From contig KZ111229.1 of NCBI GenBank assembly GCA_002077045.2, positions 1-10,008 of the forward strand: a DNA stretch of 10,008 nucleotides, read 5' to 3'. Both the position numbers and the translations under genes were made by a program. The notes beneath the pieces were generated by a model. That model had not been told where the DNA came from. It saw only the letters and a program-made list of their open reading frames with translations, and searched no databases. The stretch is from Rachicladosporium sp. CCFEE 5018. Its lineage: Eukaryota > Ascomycota > Dothideomycetes > Cladosporiales > Cladosporiaceae. The number at the start of each line of letters is the position of its first letter. Position 1 is the stretch's first letter. This document shows, piece after piece, positions 1-6,822 of this stretch.

Positions 1-122
1 CTAGGATAGCTCTACTAGTACGTCTCTCCTCCCCTATAGTACTAGGTATTATACTAGTAATATCCTCTACTATATTAGTATTATCTATACTAGAACTACT
101 AGATATATCTCTATAGAGGAGG
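1..122. other. AT-rich leader or flank of the LINE, free of CpA and TpG
   Basis: No CpA and no TpG dinucleotide occurs in these 122 bases, and only one CpG. The sequence is made of TA, CTAG, TATAG and CTCTA-like words. Complete loss of CpA/TpG is the usual result of repeat-induced point mutation on both strands. It could be the pre-existing RIP-mutated target DNA, which would give the LINE almost no 5' UTR, or an AT-rich 5' UTR of the LINE itself. The window cuts it off on the left, so this cannot be settled. I see no coding potential here. CpG is scarcer than in the RIP-mutated DNA to the right of the LINE, which slightly favours the UTR reading. Confidence 0.6.
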
Positions 123-1604
123 ATGTATACACCTAAGGAACAAGGAAGCGATCAAAGTGGAGGAGAAGAGAGTACTAGAGATAGGGAACAGCTACAGGAA
201 AGAGGAGGAGGACAGAGGGGAGTAGGAGGAAGCCAGGGGTTCCCCCTACAGCAGAGGAAGACACCAACTCAACAACACCAGAGCCTGGACACCCAGACAG
301 TTCAGGCACTCCAGAAGGACATCACAGAAGCCTGTGAAGGACAAGACTTGCATGCTAGGGCATATAAGATCCTGCTCCAGAAGGCTGCCCAAGTCATTAA
401 CATCCTCCAAGCCAAGACCTCAAGACAACAACAACAGAGCCCAAGTACCAACCTCCTCCTCCAGGAGATCAAAGACTTCAGAAAGGAGTTCCAGAGGAGC
501 ACCCTCCAGAGACAACAGAGCCAGCAGAGCCAGCAGAGAACCTGGGCAAGAGTTGCAGCTAAAGAACAGCCTATAGGGGTTACAGTCAGGATCCAAGACC
601 CAGAGGAGCGCAAGGAGATTGCAGGACTCTCCTGTGAGGAGCTAGTGAAGAGAATTGGGAGGAGGGAAGTTATTGGGGCAAAGCAAACAGGGAGTGGTAG
701 CATTAAGGTGTTCACAACAGGACAAGAGGCTAGGAAGGAGCTTGAGAAGACAAAAAGCTGGACTGAAAGGCTTGCACCATCAGCAAGGATCACAGCCCAG
801 GCATTTCAGGTTCTGGTACATGGGATACCACTTAGCTTCAGCCCCACAGAGGAGAGCCAACTCAAGGAGCTACAGAAGGAGAACCAGGCTATAGCACCTG
901 GGAGTGAGATTCTGAGAGCAGCTTGGCTAAGGAAGAAACATAACCCAGGACAGACACATAGCTCAGTCATTCTCTGGCTCAACACAGGAGAGCAAGCCAA
1001 CAGAATCATCAACAAGGGGCTGGTCTGGAAGGCAGAGCTCAAGACCACAGAGATCTTCAAGTCTAACTTCAGAATCATGCAGTGCTTCAAGTGCCAGGGC
1101 TATGGGCATGTGGCACCAAACTGTACAGCTAGACAGAACTGTGGCAAATGTGCACAGGACCACAACACAAAGGAGTGCACAGCAACCACAGGAATGAGGT
1201 GTGCAAACTGTGGAAAGAGACATCCTGCTTGGGATCAGAGCTGCCCTACAAGAATTGCAGCCCAAGCTAAGGCCACATCAATGAGGACAGGGGATGCAGG
1301 CCAGTACCAGACAGAGGAAGAGAGCCCCCAGAGCGGGGAAGAAGAGTGGCAAACTGCTAGCCAGAGGAAAAGGAAATGTGCTCCAGCACAGGAGGGCCAG
1401 AAGAGGCCAGTAGGCAGGCCAAGGAAACTTGACCAGCCTGAGGCAAATCAGCCAAAGATTGGGGACAAGATCCAGCACCAGACACAACAGACTAATCACA
1501 ATGCATTCAATAACCAAGGAGTTCAGAATATCACAATAGAAGCTACTCCAGCCCTAACCCAAACAGCTACAGAAGACATGGATACCACACCTTCCTCTCA
1601 ATGA
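123..1604 (+). CDS. LINE ORF1: gag-like RNA-binding protein with three zinc knuckles and an AT-hook
   Basis: This 493-residue protein is the likely nucleic-acid-binding chaperone that coats LINE RNA in the ribonucleoprotein particle. The N-terminal third is rich in Gln, Ser, Arg and Glu, with a Gln-rich, probably coiled-coil stretch around residues 85-140. A middle domain (about 218-320) leads into QCFKCQGYGH, as in other Tad ORF1 proteins. Three zinc knuckles follow: C321-C324-H329-C334 (CX2CX4HX4C), C340-C343-H347-C352 and C360-C363-H367-C374. Residues 427-436 (KRPVGRPRKL) match an AT-hook. The tail is polar and Gln/Asn-rich. The ATG at 123 is the first in frame and sits at the edge of the CpA/TpG-free leader. 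The stop overlaps the ORF2 start. Almost no CGN arginine codons are used because CpG is nearly absent. Family identity is certain; the chaperone role is inferred from homologues. Confidence 0.93.
   Translation: MYTPKEQGSDQSGGEESTRDREQLQERGGGQRGVGGSQGFPLQQRKTPTQQHQSLDTQTVQALQKDITEACEGQDLHARAYKILLQKAAQVINILQAKTSRQQQQSPSTNLLLQEIKDFRKEFQRSTLQRQQSQQSQQRTWARVAAKEQPIGVTVRIQDPEERKEIAGLSCEELVKRIGRREVIGAKQTGSGSIKVFTTGQEARKELEKTKSWTERLAPSARITAQAFQVLVHGIPLSFSPTEESQLKELQKENQAIAPGSEILRAAWLRKKHNPGQTHSSVILWLNTGEQANRIINKGLVWKAELKTTEIFKSNFRIMQCFKCQGYGHVAPNCTARQNCGKCAQDHNTKECTATTGMRCANCGKRHPAWDQSCPTRIAAQAKATSMRTGDAGQYQTEEESPQSGEEEWQTASQRKRKCAPAQEGQKRPVGRPRKLDQPEANQPKIGDKIQHQTQQTNHNAFNNQGVQNITIEATPALTQTATEDMDTTPSSQ
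1601..1604 (+). promoter_or_regulatory. ATGA stop-start overlap joining ORF1 and ORF2
   Basis: The ORF1 stop TGA (1602-1604) and the ORF2 start ATG (1601-1603) share two bases. This arrangement suits coupled termination and reinitiation on one bicistronic RNA. Such coupling is established for the insect LINE SART1 (stop-start UAAUG) and for a fungal victorivirus (AUGA). Here the mechanism is inferred from the overlap alone. No other in-frame ORF2 ATG lies nearby upstream, because the ORF2 frame is closed before 1601. Confidence 0.6.
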
Positions 1605-4600
1605 TTGACCACACTAAATGGACCATCACACAGTACAATGTCAACAAAAGCAAAGACAAGGTCCAGCACCACTTCCTCCAGGAGCTAGACCCACAGGTAC
1701 ACCAGGTAGTTGCTGTCCAAGAGCCATGGCTAAACCCAAACCCTGGACAACACACTACAGTCAAGCACCCAGCCTACCACCTTGTATTCCCACAGCATGC
1801 AAGGAGTAGGACCTGCATCTATATCAGCAAGGCCCTAGACATCACCCAGTGGAGAAGAGAAGAGACACCAGAGGCTGCAGGAGGTGACATCACCTCAGTC
1901 AGCCTGAACACCCAGCAGGGCAAGATCTGGGTTCACAGCCTATACAATCCTCCTCCACAATCACATAGCAGCCAGGAACCTGGCACCCTGGAATGGATCC
2001 CAGAGATCCTCTCCCAGGAGGGAGCTCACATCCTAATAGGAGACTTCAACCTTCACCACCCTAGGTGGGGAGGAAATGCTGTCTATACACACCACAACAT
2101 TGCAGATAGCTTGATTGGAACCACACAAAGCCTAGGGATGGATCTGGTCACACCCCAGGGCATGGTGACCTGGAAGACCAGAGGAAGTCAGAGCACCCTG
2201 GACCTAGCCTTTGTTTCACAGTCAATTTCAGACACAGTACTCAGCTGTCAGGTTGAAGAAGCCCTGGAATCCTCCTCAGATCACTTCCCAATCTGCATAG
2301 AGCTCAACATACAGCCCAGACAGAACAGGGATCCCCCTCTAAGGCCACAATGGAAGAAGGCCAACTGGGACATAGTCAACCTACAGCTTAAACTCAAGCT
2401 TCAAGACTGGAGCCAGCAACAGCTCTGTACTAGGGAGGACATTGACAATAGGGTGGACCAGATCACTACAGCTATTCAGGAGACAATCAGGGACTATATC
2501 CCACTAGCTAAGCCCTCTCCTATTGCACAGGGATACTGGACACTCCAGTGCTCAAAGGCAGTCAAAGAAGCAAGGCAGGCAAGAAGACAATGGACTGCCA
2601 GACAGACAGAGGAGAGCTGGATCCTATACAACCAAGCCACAAATAGGAAGAAGGCTCAGATTAGGAGAGACAAAGCACAGGGCTGGAGAATGGCTGTAGC
2701 TGAAGCAGCAAGGGACCCAAGCAAGATCTGGAAGCTAGGCAACTGGGCTAGGAAGGATCCTAAGGACATAAGTGCCCTACCACAGGTTCCTAACATTCTG
2801 GACAAAGCTGGAAGAGTGCAGGACACAGAGGAGGGAAAAGCCAGGGCCATGGCAGAGCACTTCTTCCCTCTACCAGTCCAGGCAGACATAAGTGACATCC
2901 CTAGCACAGCCTACCCAGAAGATATCACTAGCATCCCACAGAGCATAGGGGCAGCTGAGGTTGAGGACATCCTTAAGGGCCTACCAAGTGACAAGGCACC
3001 AGGTCCAGACAAGATCCCAAACAGATTCCTGAAGTACTGTAGGGACACACTAAGCAGGCCCCTAGCCATACTGTTCACAGCCTGTGTCACACTTGGGTAC
3101 CACCCCAGGCAATTCAAAGAGTCTAACACAGTAGTTCTTAAGAAGCCACAGAAGCCAAGATATGACACCCCTAAGTCATACAGGCCAATTGCTCTCCTCA
3201 ACACCCTAGGGAAGACACTAGAGAAGGCTATAGCCAACAGGCTCTCTAGAGCAGCTGAGACCCACAGCCTGTTCCCTAGAGAACAGATGGGAGCTAGACC
3301 ACAGAGGTCAACTCTCTCTGCAATTGAGCTCCTCACCGAACAGGTGTACACAATCTGGGGACAGGACAAGGGGCTTGTGGCCTCCATGCTTAGCCTGGAC
3401 ATCTCTGGGGCATTTGACAATGTCTCTCATGATAGGCTCATCCACAATATGAGACAGGCTGGGATCCCAGAGTGGCTTACAGACTTTGTTCAGTCATTCC
3501 TCCAAGAGAGGACCACCTCAATAATACTAGGAACAACCCAAGGCCCACAGATCCATACAGAGACTGGAATTCCCCAGGGGTCTACTCTATCACCAGTGCT
3601 GTTCCTTTTCTTTGTCAGGACTCTCCTGCCACTCCTAGATACCCCAAGGTCCTCAGCTGGGGGATTTGTGGATGACACAAACATCCTAGCCTGGTCTCAC
3701 TCTACAGAGGAGAACTGCAGAATCCTCACAGCTCAGCATAAGAAATGTGAAGAGTGGGCAAAGAAACATGGAGTCAAGTTTGCACTAGAGAAGTACCAGC
3801 TCATTCACTTCACTAGGGCCAGGAAGAAACACAACCTCAGGGCCACTATACAGATCCAGGGACACACTACCCAACCCTGCACCTCTCTCAGACTCCTAGG
3901 AGTCTACCTGGACCCAAAGCTCAAGTGGGGAGCACATGTCAAACAGATACAGCAGAAGGCAGAGATCCAGACACAGTCCCTAACTAGGCTCACATACTCA
4001 ACTTGGGGAGCAACTTTCCAGAAGGCCAAGACCCTCTATGATGTTGTAATCAGGACAGCTCTGACCTATGGAGCACAGGTCTGGGCTCAGCCTGACAAGA
4101 GAGGCAAGATCCCTAGCAGTATCACCAAACCAATCCAGGCTATCCAGACCAGGTGCCTTAGGACAATTACAGGTGCATACAAGACAACCAGCTCTAGGAT
4201 GGTACACCATGAAACAGCCACCCTGCCAATCCAGGAATACCTGACCCAGCTCAGGGTGCAATACTCAAAGGCCTCCTCAACACAACCAGCCCAGGACACT
4301 ATTCAGGCAGCTACAGCTAAGATTAGGAGAGCATACAATGGCAGCAAGAGGACACCACAGAGGGAGCTAGACCTAGTGACTTGGGGCACCATCCCAGAAG
4401 GCAGGCCTAGGGAGTCTGCACAGGAGAAGGCTAAGAGGATGGCCTATAGGACATGGGAGAGGAGCTGGCCAGCCCAGGACAACTACCCAGCTCATGACAG
4501 GAATCCTGCAGACCCAAGAGCATGGCAGGCTGCACACTTCTATAGGGACAAGGCAGGGAAGGAGAGGATGGACTTCAAAGACACTCCATCCAAACTACAC

Positions 4601-4981
4601 ATCAGCCTGAAGAGGGCACAGAGTAGCATTGCAACACAGCTTAGGAGTGGCCATATAGGGCTAAACTCCTACCTACATAGGAGAGGAGTTCTAGGAGTTG
4701 ACTCACCAAAATGCCAGTGTGGCTACCCCTCCCAGAATGTCAAGCACATGGTGATGAGCTGCAATTCCTGGGCACAAGGAAGAGGGGAGATCTGGAGGCG
4801 AGCAAAAGACAGATCATTCAGGGCAATGATGAATAACCCAGAGGATCTGAAGAGGATCACCCAGTGGATCCTAGATAAAGGATACATTGCACAGTTTAAA
4901 CTTGCAGAAGAGACTGAGAGGGAGCTAGAGAGGAGGGAGGAAGCAGGCAAGAGGAGGATGTTTGCTCAAGACAAGGAGTAG
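1601..4981 (+). CDS. LINE ORF2: APE-type endonuclease and reverse transcriptase
   Basis: This 1126-residue polyprotein would nick target DNA and copy the element RNA there (target-primed reverse transcription). The N-terminal AP-endonuclease-like domain (about 1-235) shows N13, E41 in QEPW, D148 and N150 in GDFNLHH, D201 in STLDLAF, and D227-H228 in SSDHFPI, which are the expected catalytic and metal-binding positions. The reverse transcriptase (about 440-790) has APGPDKIP, motif A with D600 in SLDISGAFDN, GIPQGSTLSP from residue 656, and catalytic D691-D692 in FVDD, a variant of YADD. A C-terminal zinc-binding motif is C1038-C1040-H1049-C1054. I find no RNase H domain between the reverse transcriptase and this motif, although many Tad elements have one. 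All key residues are present and the frame is uninterrupted, so activity is possible but not shown. Confidence 0.95.
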   Translation: MIDHTKWTITQYNVNKSKDKVQHHFLQELDPQVHQVVAVQEPWLNPNPGQHTTVKHPAYHLVFPQHARSRTCIYISKALDITQWRREETPEAAGGDITSVSLNTQQGKIWVHSLYNPPPQSHSSQEPGTLEWIPEILSQEGAHILIGDFNLHHPRWGGNAVYTHHNIADSLIGTTQSLGMDLVTPQGMVTWKTRGSQSTLDLAFVSQSISDTVLSCQVEEALESSSDHFPICIELNIQPRQNRDPPLRPQWKKANWDIVNLQLKLKLQDWSQQQLCTREDIDNRVDQITTAIQETIRDYIPLAKPSPIAQGYWTLQCSKAVKEARQARRQWTARQTEESWILYNQATNRKKAQIRRDKAQGWRMAVAEAARDPSKIWKLGNWARKDPKDISALPQVPNILDKAGRVQDTEEGKARAMAEHFFPLPVQADISDIPSTAYPEDITSIPQSIGAAEVEDILKGLPSDKAPGPDKIPNRFLKYCRDTLSRPLAILFTACVTLGYHPRQFKESNTVVLKKPQKPRYDTPKSYRPIALLNTLGKTLEKAIANRLSRAAETHSLFPREQMGARPQRSTLSAIELLTEQVYTIWGQDKGLVASMLSLDISGAFDNVSHDRLIHNMRQAGIPEWLTDFVQSFLQERTTSIILGTTQGPQIHTETGIPQGSTLSPVLFLFFVRTLLPLLDTPRSSAGGFVDDTNILAWSHSTEENCRILTAQHKKCEEWAKKHGVKFALEKYQLIHFTRARKKHNLRATIQIQGHTTQPCTSLRLLGVYLDPKLKWGAHVKQIQQKAEIQTQSLTRLTYSTWGATFQKAKTLYDVVIRTALTYGAQVWAQPDKRGKIPSSITKPIQAIQTRCLRTITGAYKTTSSRMVHHETATLPIQEYLTQLRVQYSKASSTQPAQDTIQAATAKIRRAYNGSKRTPQRELDLVTWGTIPEGRPRESAQEKAKRMAYRTWERSWPAQDNYPAHDRNPADPRAWQAAHFYRDKAGKERMDFKDTPSKLHISLKRAQSSIATQLRSGHIGLNSYLHRRGVLGVDSPKCQCGYPSQNVKHMVMSCNSWAQGRGEIWRRAKDRSFRAMMNNPEDLKRITQWILDKGYIAQFKLAEETERELERREEAGKRRMFAQDKE

Positions 4982-5152
4982 GAGCAGAGCTGGCACACAG
5001 CCTAGTGTACTTCTAGAAGGCAAACCAAACATAAGAGCAAGATAGGAGACAGGATTGGGGGTTTTTACTACTACGAGCAGTTTCCCTCTTAGACAGTTTA
5101 TAGGATAGTTTCCTGCATGGGCTACTAGAGCACCAAATCAGGCGTATGAATT
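4982..5152 (+). other. LINE 3' untranslated region
   Basis: This stretch follows the ORF2 stop and still has the LINE's composition: CpA and TpG are frequent and there are only two CpG, at about 5076 and 5143. The last TpG is at 5147-5148; just beyond it the sequence becomes RIP-like, which marks the right edge of the element. A GGGGGTTTTT run lies near 5056-5067. I see no further coding potential. Confidence 0.65.
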
Positions 5153-5167
5153 CTTATCTTATCTTAT
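5153..5167 (+). repeat. Three tandem CTTAT units, likely LINE 3' tail
   Basis: CTTAT occurs three times head to tail (5153-5157, 5158-5162, 5163-5167), exactly where composition switches from LINE-like to RIP-like. Non-LTR elements often end in short tandem repeats made during target-primed reverse transcription, so I take this as the 3' terminus of the element. With only three units, a chance match in AT-rich DNA is possible. Confidence 0.55.
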
Positions 5168-5938
5168 AGCGTAAGATATAGAGGCGTATAAGTATCTTCT
5201 ATAGTAAGCTAGCCTCTACTTACTCTAGCTTTCTACCTAGCTCTAAAGCTATAGTAATCGAGAAAGCCGAAGGACCGTTAGTATATAGTAAGGAGCGTAT
5301 TTAGTATATAGCTAAGGACGATGAAGCTATTAAGTAGAATATTCGTAAGATTATCTCTACGACCTAGTATTCTCTAGGTACGTATAATGTTATAGACCGT
5401 ACTACTAATATCGAGGTTACTAACTCTACTAGTATAAGCGATAAGGGAGAAGAGGTAAAGGTTATTAACCTAACTATAAATAGTAATAGAGAAGAAGTAG
5501 AGACTATCGACCTAAATAACATTCGCGTTATAGACCTTATTAGCGACAATAAGATACTAGAAGTCGTAATTATCGAGCTTAGCGAGGTCAAAGACGAGGT
5601 AGTGACTATTATTAGATATTAGCTTAGTAGAACGATAGATAATTAGTAGCGCCCTAAAGCGACTAGAAGCTATAATAGAGAAGATCGATGTCTATAGTTC
5701 GTAGTAGCCTATAAGATTGCTATAGATAGTAGAAGACGATAACTTTAATTCGACTACACTCTAGGTAGTTATTATAGGGCGTAGTTAGTATATAGTAAAG
5801 TTATGGTAGCCTCGGTGCCTAAGGTGCTACGCTTAGCGGCTATATGCGCACTACCTACGAGTCGTAGGCGGGTAATACGCAGAGTAGCGATTAGTCTTAG
5901 GATCTAGTTAGTGCTTGCTTAGGGTCGTCCTATACGTT
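5168..5938 (+). pseudogene. RIP-decayed coding relic, identity unknown
   Basis: From 5149 to 5321 there is no CpA or TpG at all, and both stay rare to about 5600, while CpG is kept, the signature of RIP. On the plus strand one frame (codons starting at 5221, 5431 and so on) reads as protein-like sequence from the LINE edge to about 5950, interrupted only by TAG and TAA, which RIP makes from CAG, CAA and TGG. The clearest open stretch is about 5371-5619 (just after a TAG, up to a TAG at 5620), rich in Glu, Asp, Ile, Val and Asn. Around 5640-5900 the reading becomes Arg-rich. I recognise no family. It may be the N-terminal part of the HET relic downstream, which reads in another frame, or a separate element. 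The lack of TGA stops is partly automatic where TpG has been erased. Confidence 0.4.
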
Positions 5939-6505
5939 ATGAAATACCTATAATATAGATATCCTTTATTAGTAGTAGAGACAATAGACTACGATTACGG
6001 GCCGTACGTAGCTCTAAGCTATTACTAGGGAGGCTTATTACTCCTTACGCTGTAGGAACATACTCATCTACGACTAGCTACTAGTATTATATATAAAAGT
6101 CTACTAAAGACCTTCTAAGACGCGATCTAGGTTGCACGCTAGCTAGGTCTCGAATATATATAGATCGACAGTCTTTGCATCTTCTAAGATTCTGCGGAGG
6201 ACTAGACATACGAATCAACGCAGATATACTAAGTATATTAGTTTAGTAAGGTCACTATTGCCGCAATTATAAGCGCTAATAGCGAAACGGCTGTGTTAAA
6301 CTAGTACAACTATGGATATAGCAAGCTAACGTTTCACAACGCTACGGTGCTGACTTTGCAATAGTAAGTAACAGCAGGACGATTATCTCGTGTAAGTCCT
6401 TAACTGACATTCCTGTGTTACTCTAGTATCAAAGGCATCGACGGAAGTGTCGGCGACGAGATCACTCTCGTCAAGAAGGGTAGTGCGTATGGCTATAGTG
6501 CTTAA
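5939..6505 (+). pseudogene. RIP-inactivated HET-domain (heterokaryon incompatibility) gene
   Basis: Codons in the frame of 6005 give a clear HET domain (PF06985 type) despite 11 in-frame TAG/TAA stops between 6005 and 6363. At 6005-6031 YVALSY is followed by TAC-TAG-GGA, where the family has Cys-Trp-Gly, so TGC and TGG have become TAC and TAG. At 6101-6130 LLKTF, stop, DAI matches the family's LPKTFxDAI, with CCA changed to CTA. At 6155-6205 YI, stop, IDSLCIF, stop, DSAED, stop matches YIWIDSLCIxQDxxEDW, and VTIAA follows near 6251. An intron candidate lies at 6364-6426 (GTAAGT, CTGAC, TAG). After it the frame continues to a TAA at 6503-6505. HET proteins trigger cell death or incompatibility after hyphal fusion in ascomycetes. 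This copy cannot make protein. The HET core is confident; the ends are not. Confidence 0.78.
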
Positions 6506-6818
6506 ATGCAGTTTGGCATCTAGGACTTATCAAAGTAATGGTCGATGGGACACGCTTCAGCACTGTGTATAGAGGAGTATCGTCCTGCATCCCAGCGTCT
6601 CTTGCCAACCTTGACGAAAGCGTGTGATTTGTTCACTTATGAATGGTGGAGTGTGAGAAGCACATTTTGAATTTTACAATCTGCTGAGCACGTCTAGTGA
6701 TTACATGCTCACTTTGTTGCAGGTACACTTGGATGTAGAGATTTGTGAGTCATACCTACCACGGTCTACTTCTGGCGACCTCTCATTCCAGCTGAAGGAC
6801 AGCAAGGTCATCAACTAG
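6506..6818 (+). pseudogene. Possible 3' remnant of the HET gene with a second intron
   Basis: The HET reading frame can be followed past the TAA at 6503, through a TAG and another TAA, into an open run ending TYEWWS at 6652. There GTGAGA (6653) could be a donor, with a CTCAC branch site (6708-6712) and TTGCAG acceptor (to 6722). The next 31 codons, in phase, run from 6723 to a TAG at 6816-6818. These signals fit a real 3' end with mild RIP damage, but short open frames and splice-like signals also arise by chance, and I recognise no domain. Otherwise this is simply the region downstream of the NucA/NucB-type gene. The candidate stop lies only four bases from the stop of that convergent gene. 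Confidence 0.3.
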
Positions 6819-6822
6819 TGAA

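Larger units (their letters stand above)
123..5167 (+). mobile_element. Tad-like LINE (non-LTR retrotransposon), apparently coding-intact
   Basis: Two long ORFs have the order gag-like zinc-knuckle protein, then endonuclease plus reverse transcriptase, the plan of fungal Tad-clade LINEs. There are no LTRs. The element ends with a short 3' UTR and three CTTAT units, a tail type known from non-LTR elements. Neither ORF has a stop or frameshift, and no CpA-to-TpA decay is visible, although the DNA to its right (and possibly left) is heavily RIP-mutated. That points to insertion after the RIP episode or to escape from it. The whole element is almost devoid of CpG. The exact 5' end is unknown: the stated start is the ORF1 ATG, and a 5' UTR may extend left of it. 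Clade assignment rests on motif style and not on a tree. Confidence 0.92.

Noticed and set aside
517..534. Short tandem duplication AGAGCCAGC in ORF1
   Set aside because: Two units in a Gln/Ser-rich coding stretch are ordinary codon-level slippage and do not change the frame.
5364..5591. Minus-strand 75-codon open frame rich in Ser, Leu and Ile
   Set aside because: It is the complement of the acidic plus-strand relic frame in CpA/TpG-poor DNA. Its low complexity comes from the composition, and it has no recognisable motif.
6242..6490. Relic read as the C-terminus of a purple acid phosphatase (NYGYSKLTFHNAT resembles that family)
   Set aside because: Sequence in the same frame just upstream carries unmistakable HET-domain blocks, so the phosphatase-like resemblance is probably coincidental.
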